Shown in pieces: positions 34,058 through 43,650 of a DNA stretch of 64,000 bases (position 1 is its first letter; every line of letters starts with the position of its first letter). The DNA is taken from assembly GCA_023394615.1 (NCBI GenBank), contig JAEXAI010000008.1, forward strand, positions 1-64,000, given 5' to 3'. The translations under genes and the position numbers were made by a program. The stretch comes from Actinomycetes bacterium (lineage in GTDB: Bacteria > Actinomycetota > Coriobacteriia > Coriobacteriales > Eggerthellaceae). Under the pieces are notes generated by a model. It did no database searches. It saw nothing but the letters and a program-made list of their open reading frames with translations, and had not been told where the DNA came from.

Positions 34058-35958
34058 GCGAGTCCGCACGCGGAGAGCGCATCGACTTATCGCGGGAATC
34101 GAGCGCCCTTCTCGCAGCGCCCACATCGCTTTCGTCTGTTCCTTCCGAAACCATTCTCAAGCGCTATTTCGGCTACGATGCCTTTCGACCGAATCAAAAG
34201 AGCATTGTCGAGGCGATTCTAGGCGGCCGCGACGTACTGGCTGTGATGCCCACAGGCGCGGGCAAATCAATTTGCTATCAGGTACCGGCCATTGCGCAGG
34301 GTGGCTTGACCATCGTGGTCAGCCCGCTTATCTCACTTATGAAAGACCAGGTGAACAGCCTGTCTCAAATTGGCGTTCCTGCGGCATGCGTGAACAGCTC
34401 GCTTTCGTCAAGTGCGCAGGCGCGTGTGCTCCACGATGCGGCCGATGGTCTTGTCCGCTTGCTCTACGTGGCACCGGAGCGCATGATGGATCCGCGCTTC
34501 CTGCAAACCTGTGCGAGCAATCCGCCTGCCATCATCGCCATTGACGAGGCTCACTGCATATCCCAGTGGGGTCAGGATTTCAGACCCAGCTACACGAAGA
34601 TTAACGAGTTTTTGGATCAGCTGCCAAGCAGGCCAGTAGTCTGTGCGTTCACAGCCACGGCCACTCATGCCGTGCGCGATGACATCCTCTCGTCTCTCTC
34701 CCTGAGGGATCCACTTGTGGTGCAGGCGAGCTTCGATCGCCCGAACCTGCATTTTTCAGTGAAACAACCAAAAAGCAAAAAAGCGGCGCTGCTGTCGCTT
34801 TGCCGGGCGCATGCGGGGCAAAGCGGCATCGTGTACTGCACAGCGCGAAAGACCGTTGAAGAAGTATGCGAATACCTGCAAGACGAGGGTTTTGCGGCCA
34901 CACGCTACCATGCAGGGCTTACCGGCGAGGAGCGTCGGGCGAACCAAGATGATTTCGTGTTCGATCGCGCGCCTATCATGGTGGCAACCAACGCATTCGG
35001 CATGGGCATCGACAAGAGCAACGTCGGCTTCGTCGTGCATTACAATATGCCTCTGGATGTGGAAAGCTATTATCAGGAAGCAGGTCGAGCCGGGCGCGAT
35101 GGGGAACCGGCCGATTGCGTGCTTTTGTACGCTCCAAAAGATGTGCACACCTGTGATTTTCTGATACGTCGAAGCTCCGACGATGCGCAGGATGTAGATC
35201 CCGCCCTGCGCTCTAGGCTGCTTGCGCGCAGTTTGGAGCGCCTTCGACAGATGACGTTCTACTGCACTACTTCGGATTGTTTGCGCGCGTTTCTTCTCGC
35301 CTATTTTGACGAGAAGGCACCATCGTTTTGCGGGAACTGTAGCAATTGCGACCGTGATTTCATCGATCAAGACGCTACTGTCGAAGCACAGAAGATTATC
35401 AGCTGCGTCTATCGTTTACGAGAGCGAGACCGTCAATTAGGACGTGCCGCCATCGTCGACATCCTGCGTGGGTCCAAAGCCGCGCGTATCGTTGACGGAG
35501 GGTTCACGACCCTTTCCACCTACGGCATCATGGCCGACGATTCCACCCAGCAGGTGCGGTTTATTCTGGACCGCTTGATAGAATCCGGGCTGCTGGAAGC
35601 CTCGTCAGGGGAATACCCTGTCGTGTGCGTGAATGTGGCGAGCGCTTCCTTCTTGAAAGAGAGACGTACGTTTTCGGTGAAAGTGCCAAAACCGAAGAAA
35701 ACGCTCGAGTCGCTGCGTACTGAGGCGACGCCGAATTCCATGCTGTTCGCCGCATTGAAAGACCTTCGAGCGCAGTTGGCCAACGAGGCTGAAGTTCCGG
35801 TATACGTGGTCTTTTCCAATCACACGCTGCATGACATGTGTCGGCTTATGCCTGCAAATATCGATGAGTTCTTAGAGGTTTCGGGTGTAGGCCAAGTGAA
35901 AGCTGAGCGCTATGGCGATCAGTTCCTTGCGTGCATAGACGAGTTTCGCGGGCAGTAG
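34054..35958 (+). CDS. recQ: ATP-dependent DNA helicase RecQ
   Basis: A 3'-to-5' helicase in recombination and fork repair; 634 residues, standard for RecQ. Domains: a superfamily 2 helicase core with Walker A VMPTGAGKS, box IIDEAHCISQWG and the RecQ-type aromatic-rich loop QDFRPSY; zinc-binding RQC with C-x18-CGNCSNC-type cysteines near residue 420; and a C-terminal HRDC domain (ANIDEFLEVSGVGQVKAERYG). The GTG start has GAGG 7 bases upstream and overlaps the hisI stop; a TTG at 34036 is an alternative. Coupling to hisI is positional and not functional. Confidence 0.95.
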   Translation: MSESARGERIDLSRESSALLAAPTSLSSVPSETILKRYFGYDAFRPNQKSIVEAILGGRDVLAVMPTGAGKSICYQVPAIAQGGLTIVVSPLISLMKDQVNSLSQIGVPAACVNSSLSSSAQARVLHDAADGLVRLLYVAPERMMDPRFLQTCASNPPAIIAIDEAHCISQWGQDFRPSYTKINEFLDQLPSRPVVCAFTATATHAVRDDILSSLSLRDPLVVQASFDRPNLHFSVKQPKSKKAALLSLCRAHAGQSGIVYCTARKTVEEVCEYLQDEGFAATRYHAGLTGEERRANQDDFVFDRAPIMVATNAFGMGIDKSNVGFVVHYNMPLDVESYYQEAGRAGRDGEPADCVLLYAPKDVHTCDFLIRRSSDDAQDVDPALRSRLLARSLERLRQMTFYCTTSDCLRAFLLAYFDEKAPSFCGNCSNCDRDFIDQDATVEAQKIISCVYRLRERDRQLGRAAIVDILRGSKAARIVDGGFTTLSTYGIMADDSTQQVRFILDRLIESGLLEASSGEYPVVCVNVASASFLKERRTFSVKVPKPKKTLESLRTEATPNSMLFAALKDLRAQLANEAEVPVYVVFSNHTLHDMCRLMPANIDEFLEVSGVGQVKAERYGDQFLACIDEFRGQ

Positions 35959-36049
35959 CACGCCGTTTGCATACAGCAAGTTTCAGCTGGCTTTCAGTGC
36001 GATTTCAGCGCGCTTAACCCTGTTGCGGTACATGCCGCCATCTTCTGTG

Positions 36050-36100
36050 GCGCTTGCATGCCAAGACCTTCTGCGCGCTCCCGACCAGCAATGCAAGCGC
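36050..36100. repeat. Perfect 10-bp inverted repeat in the recQ downstream gap
   Basis: GCGCTTGCAT (36050-36059) and ATGCAAGCGC (36091-36100) enclose 31 bases. There is no T-run. The rest of the 287-base gap between recQ and the small membrane gene shows nothing recognisable. Confidence 0.4.
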
Positions 36101-36245
36101 TATCGTATGCGTTGTGCGGTGGCCGTCGAAGAACCGACAGCTTTTGGGGTTTATCGAAAAGGCGCAATGCCGCACGCAAGGATTATCCAGCGACACCGAT
36201 TGCTTGAATGATAAAAACCCATCGACTGCTCGCGAAAGGAACGCA

Positions 36246-36461
36246 ATGAAACAAACACAGACCACATACGCACAACGACCGACCCAAACCGTTCCACCTG
36301 TGGTATTCAAGGCGGAAAACCCGCAGGCGAGTGCCATCGTCGGCTTTTTCGATCTTTTGCGGACGTTTTGCAAAGGTGTGCTGCTGCTGGCGTGTTTCAT
36401 CGGGTTTTTGTTGCTGGTTTGCGTATTTGCCATGAGCATCTTTTCGGGTGAGTTGGTCTAG
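36246..36461 (+). CDS. Small single-pass membrane protein of unknown function
   Basis: A 71-residue protein with a polar N-terminus and one long hydrophobic helix (GVLLLACFIGFLLLVCVFAM) near the C-terminus. AAAGGAACGC precedes the ATG at good spacing, which supports real translation. No family is recognised and no neighbours are co-oriented closely, so no role is proposed. Confidence 0.6.
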   Translation: MKQTQTTYAQRPTQTVPPVVFKAENPQASAIVGFFDLLRTFCKGVLLLACFIGFLLLVCVFAMSIFSGELV

Positions 36462-36531
36462 GGACGATTCGAAAGCTTGCAGGTAGCTGATGACTGAGTT
36501 GGCTCATGGCAGTCTTCATCCTGCGTCGCAA

Positions 36532-37884
36532 TTAGTTTTGTGACGTTTCGTTCTTCCTGTTTTCAACGGCTGCTTGCGCGATATTGCGCTCCATCCTTTT
36601 GCGCAGCGCCAGATACACGAAGATACCCAAAAACACGACGAGTGCCACGACCAGATACATTTGCGAATACCCCATGACCTCACTGCCGGTTGCCGCATAA
36701 GACCGCTCGGCCACTATACCGAAAAACGAAGGCGCGATGAGCTGCGCGAAATCCATTCCGATGAAGCTGGTGCTGCTGGCTGCGCCGCTGCGATTGCGCG
36801 GCACGCTTTCCATGGAAATAGCTTGGAACAGAGGGGAGCAAGTGCCGAAGCCGCATGCTGCAACGACTGAAGCCAAAAGAAACATCCACAGTGTCGATGA
36901 TTGGCTGATGAGGATGAATGCCACCACATAGGCGATCAATCCAGGAATAATCACTTTTGTGTAACCGTGGCGTTCCGCCATTCTGCCGAAGAGCGGGCGC
37001 GTGATGAGAAGCACGATAGAATGAAGCGTGAAATACAGGCCGATTTGGGTGATGTCCATCAGGCCGCCGTATATTGCAAGAAACGACATAATGGATGTGT
37101 TCGCACCGGCAAAAATGAACGTCAATATAGCAGGGGGAACAGCATTTTTTGCGAAGCATCTGTTCAGGGCGAACCGGTATTTCGGCCTCTCGGTTCGCAA
37201 AGGCTCCTTGATGGTCAAGATCAAACATGCCGCCATGAACATGGAGATACCGGCGATGCGAAACGTCCATTGAAAGTCGACGGCGTCCACCAAGGCCAGA
37301 CCGAGTGCTGGTCCGATTGCTTGGGCGAGGGCCTGGCCCAGCGAAAATGTGCTTATCCCTGAACTTAGGTGGTTTAAGGGAAGCGTTTCGGTCACGAGGG
37401 AAAGAGACAGTGGGCCCGTGCAGCCCATGGCCACGCCATGCAGCATGCGAACGCCGATGAGCAGGGCAATGTTGTCGGCAAAGCCGTAGAGAAACGAGCA
37501 GATGACAATCAGCACTTGGGCGCTGAAGAGAATCTTCTTTTTAGAAAAGCTGTCGAACGCCGGACTGGCGACGGGTTTTATCAGCAGGGCGGTGATGGCG
37601 AACGAACCGGTCACGAATCCGATGATGCCCGATGCCGCTCCCATATCTCGCGCGTAAATGGGGATGATGGTGTTCATCATCATTTGGGCGGTTATTTGGA
37701 ACAGATTCACAACGAAGAGCGTGATAAACGTGAGCGACCAGATGGATTCGCCTGCCCGTTTGCCCTTCTTCGATTTTTCCACGCGCTTGTCTCTTTCTTC
37801 GATGATTCGCATGTCCAGAACACGCGAATTCTGCGCCGGATCGGTTGGTTCCGATTGGCGGTTTCTCTCACTATCGATTATCAC
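36532..37884 (-). CDS. Major facilitator superfamily transporter
   Basis: A 450-residue permease with 12 predicted helices. The first half contains GVRMLHGVAMGCTGPLSLSLV and the second half RPLFGRMAERHGYTKV, a motif-A-like loop between helices 8 and 9. The topology resembles bacterial drug-efflux or metabolite MFS members; the substrate is not readable. The start is uncertain: the GTG at 37884 gives a 45-residue charged cytoplasmic leader, and an ATG at 37812 would shorten it; neither has a clear ribosome site. Confidence 0.88.
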   Translation of the reverse strand: MIIDSERNRQSEPTDPAQNSRVLDMRIIEERDKRVEKSKKGKRAGESIWSLTFITLFVVNLFQITAQMMMNTIIPIYARDMGAASGIIGFVTGSFAITALLIKPVASPAFDSFSKKKILFSAQVLIVICSFLYGFADNIALLIGVRMLHGVAMGCTGPLSLSLVTETLPLNHLSSGISTFSLGQALAQAIGPALGLALVDAVDFQWTFRIAGISMFMAACLILTIKEPLRTERPKYRFALNRCFAKNAVPPAILTFIFAGANTSIMSFLAIYGGLMDITQIGLYFTLHSIVLLITRPLFGRMAERHGYTKVIIPGLIAYVVAFILISQSSTLWMFLLASVVAACGFGTCSPLFQAISMESVPRNRSGAASSTSFIGMDFAQLIAPSFFGIVAERSYAATGSEVMGYSQMYLVVALVVFLGIFVYLALRKRMERNIAQAAVENRKNETSQN

Positions 37885-38066
37885 ACTTTGTTTGCGGGTA
37901 TCAAGTGCTCACACAGGTGTATTTTCTTTATGGGGTGGGAGCTGGGACGAGAGTGAAGCTTCAATCGTTGAGATATTTTGAGTTGAGGGAGTTTGTAGAA
38001 GTCGGGCGTATCGTGCAATCGTATGCGTCGAAAATGCGCTATACTGCTTGGGCACAAAAGCATAAT

Positions 38067-38367
38067 TTAAGGCGATGACGAAGACAACGCCGCGCATATA
38101 TGCACCTGCCAGAGAAGGGTTCCTAGGCTGGAAGAATCCACAGGTACATCCGCGACGATTCCCTTTATCAGCTATGCTGTTGAACGCACGCACCCTCTCG
38201 GGCGCTGGGTTAAGTAGGCGGCATCGGGTGCTCCCGTTACAGAGCGAGCAAGCGGGCGAGGTCTTCCGCATGCAATCGGTTGCGATTGCGGGTGCGGATG
38301 CTTCGTCAACCAGGGTGGTACCGCGAGAGCCCCTCTCGTCCTTGGATAAAGGACAGAGGGGCTTTTT
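38067..38367 (+). promoter_or_regulatory. T-box riboswitch (tRNA-Phe sensing) of pheST
   Basis: The leader contains the T-box core AGGGTGGTACCGCG (38312-38325), whose UGGU part pairs with the tRNA acceptor end. Next comes a strong terminator (38328-38367, stem around AGCCCCTCT/AGAGGGGCT with TTTTT). Upstream, GATGACGAAGACAAC near 38074 and AGAGAAGG...GGCTGGAAGAATCC (38112-38138) resemble the K-turn and distal loop of Stem I. The likely specifier is TTC at 38159-38161 (Phe); another TTC at 38120-38122 is less well placed. Uncharged tRNA-Phe should stabilise the antiterminator and switch on pheST. Confidence 0.9.
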
Positions 38368-38388
38368 ATATCGCGAAAGGAAAGGTAC

Positions 38389-39450
38389 ATGTCGAAAGTA
38401 GACGAACTGCAAGCGCTGCAAACCGACACCCTGGCGGCTATTGCTGCTGCGGGCAACACGGGCGACTTGGAGCAGGTGCGCGTAGGAGTGCTGGGCAAAT
38501 CCGGCACGTTGACCGCTTATCTGCGCAGTATGGGGCAGCTTCCCAAAGAGGAGCGCGCCGAAGTGGGCAAGACCGCGAACCTAGTGCGCAACGCTGTGGA
38601 GACTGCGTTGGAAGGTCGCAAGAAAGATTTGGGCCAGGCCGAACTCGCGCAGAAAATGGCTGCGGGTGCTGTAGATGTCACGTTGCCGGGTCGAGCACAG
38701 CAGGTGGGCACGCGCCATCTCATCAGCCGCATCACTGATGAGATTTGCGAGATATTCCACGGCATCGGCTATTCCGTGGCCTCTGGCACGGAAGTGGAAA
38801 ACGATTACTACAATTTCGAAGCCCTGAACACACCCGCTGATCATCCGGCGCGCGGTATGCAAGATACGTTTTACGTGGTGGACCGCTCGGGTGATGTGGC
38901 GGCCGTGCGTGGCGAGTCCGATGTGCTTTTGCGCACGCAGACTTCCGGCGTACAGGCGCACACGATGGAGCAGCAGGAGCCGCCCATCTATATCGTTGCG
39001 CCTGGCAAAGTCTATCGCCGCGACGTGGCCGACCCCAGTCACCTGCCCCAGTTCAATCAGGTGGAAGGCCTGGTGGTGGACAAGGGCATCACGTTCGGTG
39101 ACCTGAAAGGCACCATCGATTATTTCTGCAAGCAGATGTTCGGCGAAGACAGGGAAACCCGTCTGCGCCCGCATTACTTCCCATTCACGGAACCTTCAGC
39201 TGAGGCTGATGTATCGTGTGGCATCTGCCATGGTGAAGGTTGTCGTTTCTGCAAGGGCACCGGTTGGGTGGAAGTGCTGGGCTGTGGCTTGGTGGATCCC
39301 AACGTGTTCGGTTATGCCGATATCGACCCCGAAGTGTATTCTGGATTCGCCTTTGGCATGGGGGTCGAGCGTATCGCTTGTCTGAAATATAACGTCCCCG
39401 ATTTGCGTATGCTGCTGGAAGGCGACATGCGTTTCTTGCGTCAGTTTTAG
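38389..39450 (+). CDS. pheS: Phenylalanyl-tRNA synthetase alpha subunit
   Basis: PheS is the catalytic subunit of the alpha2-beta2 enzyme that charges tRNA-Phe. The 353 residues have an N-terminal coiled coil (GKSGTLTAYLRSMGQLP), motif 2 (RTQTSGVQAHTMEQQ, KVYRRDVADPSHLPQFNQVE), the aromatic-specific FPFTEPSAEADV and motif 3 GFAFGMGVERIACLKY. AGGAAAGG lies upstream of the start. It follows the T-box terminator and is 12 bases before pheT. Confidence 0.98.
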   Translation: MSKVDELQALQTDTLAAIAAAGNTGDLEQVRVGVLGKSGTLTAYLRSMGQLPKEERAEVGKTANLVRNAVETALEGRKKDLGQAELAQKMAAGAVDVTLPGRAQQVGTRHLISRITDEICEIFHGIGYSVASGTEVENDYYNFEALNTPADHPARGMQDTFYVVDRSGDVAAVRGESDVLLRTQTSGVQAHTMEQQEPPIYIVAPGKVYRRDVADPSHLPQFNQVEGLVVDKGITFGDLKGTIDYFCKQMFGEDRETRLRPHYFPFTEPSAEADVSCGICHGEGCRFCKGTGWVEVLGCGLVDPNVFGYADIDPEVYSGFAFGMGVERIACLKYNVPDLRMLLEGDMRFLRQF

Positions 39451-39462
39451 GAAGGGGACATC

Positions 39463-41922
39463 ATGAGAATATCTTTAAAATGGCTGAAGGAATACGTGAA
39501 CGTGCCTGATGATTTGAAAGCATTCTGTGACAAACTCGATTTGACGGGCACGGGTGTAGAAGGTAGCGAGACCGTGGGTGCCAGCCTTGATCATGTGGTG
39601 GTAGGTCGCGTGGCCGAGAAGCGACCGCATCCCGATTCTGATCATATGTTCTGTACGCTTATCGATGTGGGTGAGGCGAACACGGACGACGACGGCAAGC
39701 CCGAACCGCTGCAAATCGTATGCGGCGCGCAGAACTTCAACGAGGGTGACAAAATTCCCGTGGCCATGATAGGCGCGGTGTTGCCCGGCGATGTGAAAAT
39801 CAAAAAGAGCAAGTTGCGAGGTCAGGTAAGCTATGGCATGAACTGCTCATCTCGCGAGCTTGACCTAGGCGAAGACGTGGATGGGCTGTTGATACTGCCG
39901 CAAGATGCGCCGGTGGGCATGCCGTTTGCGCAGTACATGGGTATGTCGGACACTGTGCTCGATCTTGAGATCACGCCAAACCGCCCTGATTGCCTCTCTG
40001 TGGAAGGCATGGCGCGCGAGGTGGGCGCGATGTATCGCGAGGATGTGGCCGATGTGCGCGAGGGCGTAACGCTTGTCGAAGAAGGCCCGGCTGCCGCAGA
40101 CTTGGTGGATGTGGAAATTGCCGATGCTGACCTCTGCCCGCGCTATACCGCCCGCGTTATCCGCAACGTGAAAATAGCGCCGAGTCCCGCGTGGCTGGCC
40201 GAGCGCATCAGCGCTGCGGGAGCGCGGCCTATCAACAACGTGGTGGATGCCACGAACTACGTGCTGTTCCTGCTGGGACAGCCCCTGCATGCATTCGACT
40301 TGAACAAGGTCACCGATACGGACGGGCACGCTCGCATCATCGTGCGCGCTGCGGCGGAAGGCGAGAAGTTCACAACGCTTGACAAGGAAGAGCGCGAGCT
40401 GAGCGCGGACATGACCGTGATTGCCACGCCTGAGCGGGCGGTGGCACTGGCTGGCGTTATGGGTGGGCTCGATTCGGAAGTGACCGACGACACCACCGAC
40501 ATCCTGCTTGAAACCGCCACGTTCAGCCCGTCACACACCAGCCGCACCAGCCGCAACTTGGGACTGATCAGCGAAAGCTCCATGCGCTATGAGCGCAAGG
40601 TGGACGCTGAGCGCATACAGCGCAATGCCGATTTCGCCGCCGCCCTTATTGCGCAGCTGACCGGTGGTGTGGTATGCAAGGGTTTGGTGGATCAATGGCC
40701 TGTGCGCGAAGAGCCCGCACGCTCGCAATTCCGCATGCAGCGCTTCTGCGCCATGATGGGCGCCGATATATCGCAGACGGAAACCGTGGATATCCTGACT
40801 CGTTTGGGCTGCCAAGTCTCAGATGCGGGCGAGGGCGTACTGGACGTGACAGCGCCGTCTTTCCGCCCCGACCTTGGACGAGAGATTGACTTATACGAAG
40901 AAGTGCTGCGCTTGTACGGCATGGAGAAAATCGCTCCGACGCTTCCCGGCGGTCGCGGGCGTATCGGGCATATCAGCCGCAACGAGCGCATCGTTGCCAA
41001 ACTGCACGATACCTTGCGCGCAAGCGGTCTGAACGAAACGATGACGTATTCGTTTGCCAGCCCCGATGAGCTGCGTCAGCTGCGCATGGAAGAGTGCGTG
41101 GAAGGGGAGGCCGTCGAGTTAATCAACCCTATCAACGCCGACCAGTCCGACATGCGTCGCAGTGTCATTCCCGGGCTTTTGCGCAGCGTGGCCTACAACC
41201 AAAACCATGGCGTGCCCAACATACAGCTCTACGAAATCGGTAATGTGTTCACCATTCACGAAGGGCGCAAGTTGCCCAAAGAGCGTCAGAAAGTCGCCGG
41301 CGTGCTGGCAGGCGCGATGGGACAGGTGGCTTGGAACGTGGAGCCTGCGCCGTTCGATTTCTTCGACGGCAAGGGCGTACTGGAAAGTATCGTACGCGAA
41401 TTGGCTCTGCCCAAAGCGCGCTTCAAAGCCCTCGATGCCGATGCGGCTCCGTTTTTGCAGCCAGGCCGCGCAGCGCAGCTGATCACGGGCGGCTCCGTTG
41501 TCGGCTGGGTAGGCGAGCTGCATCCGCTGTCGGTGGCCGCCTTTGATGCCGCAGGCCCGGTAGTAGCTTTCGAACTTGATGTGGAGACACTGGAAAAGGC
41601 GGCGCGATTCGCGCGCGATTACGTCGATATCCCGGAATTCCCGCCTGTGCAGATGGACGTGGCGTTCGTGGTTGATGAGAGTGTGACCGACGAGAAGCTC
41701 ATGCAATGCATGCACTCGGCAGGTGGCAAGCAGTTGGCACAGGCGCATCTGTTCGACGTGTATCGCGACAACGAGCGTTTGGGTACAGGCAAAAAATCGA
41801 TGGCTTATGCGCTTGAATACCGAGCGGCTGATCGCACGATGACCGGCGAAGAGGCCGATAAGGCACATGCGCGTCTGGTAAAGAAAGTCTGCTCAGCTAC
41901 AGGTGCCGAAGTCCGCTCATAA
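39463..41922 (+). CDS. pheT: Phenylalanyl-tRNA synthetase beta subunit
   Basis: The 819-residue beta subunit has the usual domain order: an N-terminal OB-fold EMAP-like tRNA-binding region (about residues 40-160, HVVVGRVAEKRPHPDSDHM), the B3/B4 editing domain, B5, the catalytic-like core with LGLISESSMRYERKVD, and a C-terminal anticodon-binding FDX-ACB domain (FPPVQMDVAFVVDE). AAGGGGACATC precedes the start. The operon ends at a strong terminator. Confidence 0.98.
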   Translation: MRISLKWLKEYVNVPDDLKAFCDKLDLTGTGVEGSETVGASLDHVVVGRVAEKRPHPDSDHMFCTLIDVGEANTDDDGKPEPLQIVCGAQNFNEGDKIPVAMIGAVLPGDVKIKKSKLRGQVSYGMNCSSRELDLGEDVDGLLILPQDAPVGMPFAQYMGMSDTVLDLEITPNRPDCLSVEGMAREVGAMYREDVADVREGVTLVEEGPAAADLVDVEIADADLCPRYTARVIRNVKIAPSPAWLAERISAAGARPINNVVDATNYVLFLLGQPLHAFDLNKVTDTDGHARIIVRAAAEGEKFTTLDKEERELSADMTVIATPERAVALAGVMGGLDSEVTDDTTDILLETATFSPSHTSRTSRNLGLISESSMRYERKVDAERIQRNADFAAALIAQLTGGVVCKGLVDQWPVREEPARSQFRMQRFCAMMGADISQTETVDILTRLGCQVSDAGEGVLDVTAPSFRPDLGREIDLYEEVLRLYGMEKIAPTLPGGRGRIGHISRNERIVAKLHDTLRASGLNETMTYSFASPDELRQLRMEECVEGEAVELINPINADQSDMRRSVIPGLLRSVAYNQNHGVPNIQLYEIGNVFTIHEGRKLPKERQKVAGVLAGAMGQVAWNVEPAPFDFFDGKGVLESIVRELALPKARFKALDADAAPFLQPGRAAQLITGGSVVGWVGELHPLSVAAFDAAGPVVAFELDVETLEKAARFARDYVDIPEFPPVQMDVAFVVDESVTDEKLMQCMHSAGGKQLAQAHLFDVYRDNERLGTGKKSMAYALEYRAADRTMTGEEADKAHARLVKKVCSATGAEVRS

Positions 41923-41925
41923 AAC

Positions 41926-41952
41926 GTGTCAGCGGGACGGGCCGTTTGACAC
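41926..41952 (+). repeat. Copy of dispersed GTGTCA...TGACAC hairpin repeat
   Basis: GTGTCA and TGACAC arms surround GCGGGACGGGCCGTT, matching the pattern of the elements at 6782 and 8961-9044. It starts three bases after the pheT stop and precedes the terminator. Confidence 0.6.
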
Positions 41953-41960
41953 CTTAATCG

Positions 41961-41990
41961 AACGTGGCAAAGGAAACTTTGCCACGTTTT
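41961..41990. terminator. Strong intrinsic terminator after pheT
   Basis: A perfect 12-bp stem (AACGTGGCAAAG with CTTTGCCACGTT) with a GAAA tetraloop is followed by TT. The sequence works in either direction, and the next gene is convergent. Confidence 0.9.
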
Positions 41991-42021
41991 GTCAAGCGGC
42001 CCTCTGCGGATTGCTGGTCAA

Positions 42022-42936
42022 TCAGCCCGCGTTCGTCCACGTGCGCGAGCGGGCCAGCGCGCGGGCGACTATGGGGTCTTTCGCCAGCTGCGCTATATCG
42101 GCGATTTTGCGTATACGCTGCGCTATCTGCTCTGCTGATGCCAGGTCATTTTGCGCGAAGAAAAAGTCTCCGGCATTGGCCAGGGACACTGCAGCATCCA
42201 CTGGGCTTGTAGGGATGCTGCCTAAGGCGTCGAGCTCTTCTTCGTAGAGGGCCTTTGCTGCCTCAAAATCTTCCAACCTTTCTGCAAGCTGAGCCATCGT
42301 ATTGAGAAGCGCGACGAAATGGGCGCCCTTGCTCAGCGTCCCGTTTTCATAGAGCTCCCGAGCGCGCGAAAGCAGGTCGTTCGCCTCATCAAGTTGTCCT
42401 AATGCTTCACAGGCGCTCGCGATGTTTCCGTATGCGGCTTCGATTTCGAAATCGCGTTCGGGGTAGGTCCTTGCGATGGCAAGACCGCTTGCGTAGAATT
42501 CCTTAGCCTGGGAAAACTCACCTTTTGCGGAGGCGACATGCCCCTTGTAATTCAGGCAGGCGGCATACTCCATGGAGTGTTTATCGGAAAAATACTCTTC
42601 GGCCTGTCCGAGGGTTTTTTCGGCCTTATCATTGTCGCCCTCGAGGCGATAGAGCTCGGCCAGGTTGTCAAGGCAGGTCGCATAGGCGTCGCCGCGTCCC
42701 GCAAGCTGCTCGATGCTTGCCAAGGCTCGCGCAAAGGTGGCTTCTCCTTTTTCGTAGCGGGCGACGATGCGATAGAAGGAACCCAACTCGTTTGCAACGC
42801 TTACGAACTGCGGGGAGGCCTCTCCATACTCTCGTTCCACATCGTCGAGCAGGTTTACAAGGTAGGCCTCAAGTGCATCCGGGTCGTGTCTCAGACGCCC
42901 CCATGCCTCATCGATGTGCGCAATCAGATCTTGCAT
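42022..42936 (-). CDS. Tetratricopeptide-repeat protein
   Basis: A 304-residue, all-helical acidic protein made of about six TPR units, for example ATCLDNLAELYRLEGDNDKA, AACLNYKGHVASAKGEFSQA and AAYGNIASACEALGQLDEA. No catalytic domain, signal peptide or membrane helix is seen, so it is likely a cytoplasmic interaction scaffold. AAGGGG precedes the ATG. It is the last gene of a reverse three-gene cluster, 55 bases after the DUF4125 gene, which suggests a shared function with DUF4037 and DUF4125. Confidence 0.9.
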   Translation of the reverse strand: MQDLIAHIDEAWGRLRHDPDALEAYLVNLLDDVEREYGEASPQFVSVANELGSFYRIVARYEKGEATFARALASIEQLAGRGDAYATCLDNLAELYRLEGDNDKAEKTLGQAEEYFSDKHSMEYAACLNYKGHVASAKGEFSQAKEFYASGLAIARTYPERDFEIEAAYGNIASACEALGQLDEANDLLSRARELYENGTLSKGAHFVALLNTMAQLAERLEDFEAAKALYEEELDALGSIPTSPVDAAVSLANAGDFFFAQNDLASAEQIAQRIRKIADIAQLAKDPIVARALARSRTWTNAG

Positions 42937-42991
42937 GATTCGTTACCCCTTCTTCGTGCGCCTCGTGTGGCGACTGTTCGGTTGGCAATAC

Positions 42992-43624
42992 TTAGCGGGC
43001 CAGTGCTTCCTCCACGGCATCCAGATTCTTCCATCCCTGCGCTTGCACCTGCGCATTGTCAGAGACCTCCTGAAGATTTCGGCCTTCTGACGCCGCGTCT
43101 TCGAAACATGTTGCAAGCTGCTCTAACGTCTTTGTTGAAAGGGTCTTTAATTCCCCTCTCGAATACGTCTCCACTGAAGTTTCGCCCGGTGTGGCATCCG
43201 ATATATGCACCGGACGACCGTGCGCCATGAATCGCGGATAACGAATGGCCATTTCTTCGGCCCATACCATCTCGATTGCAAGCACCTTTTCAACGGCTTC
43301 TGCCTTTTCCTGGGATATGAAAGGCAGCTGCCCTTTGATGTGCGCATACTCATCAGGGTGGGTGTCTGCCATCATGTAGGCGTACTTTTCAGTGAGAGGA
43401 TTGCGCCCTTGAGCCTGCGCCGCATCAAGGTCGCCCGCATAGCTTTCAAGTGCGCTTTTTGGCCAAATAGATAACCAGGCATGGCGCATAATCGAGAAAG
43501 TGTCAGGCGAATTCTGGCAGCTGGCGGGTCCGCCTACGTTGTTCACTTGGGAAAAGAAGTCCCATTCGCGATTAACTATCCCCTCAATCAACTCGTCTCG
43601 CTCGAAGCTCTTTTCATCTTCCAT
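42992..43624 (-). CDS. DUF4125 family protein
   Basis: A 210-residue protein matching DUF4125 by its N-terminal half: RDELIEGIVNREWDFFSQVN, NVGGPASCQNSPDTFSIMR, SYAGDLDAAQAQGRNPLTEKYA. The family is uncharacterised. Conserved polar residues (NREW, GGPASC, EKYAYMM) could form an active or ligand site. The C-terminal third is less typical. It sits 26 bases after the DUF4037 gene and is very likely co-transcribed and co-functional with it. Confidence 0.85.
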   Translation of the reverse strand: MEDEKSFERDELIEGIVNREWDFFSQVNNVGGPASCQNSPDTFSIMRHAWLSIWPKSALESYAGDLDAAQAQGRNPLTEKYAYMMADTHPDEYAHIKGQLPFISQEKAEAVEKVLAIEMVWAEEMAIRYPRFMAHGRPVHISDATPGETSVETYSRGELKTLSTKTLEQLATCFEDAASEGRNLQEVSDNAQVQAQGWKNLDAVEEALAR

Positions 43625-43650
43625 GGCGCAACCATCCTCTCAGCTGAGCA

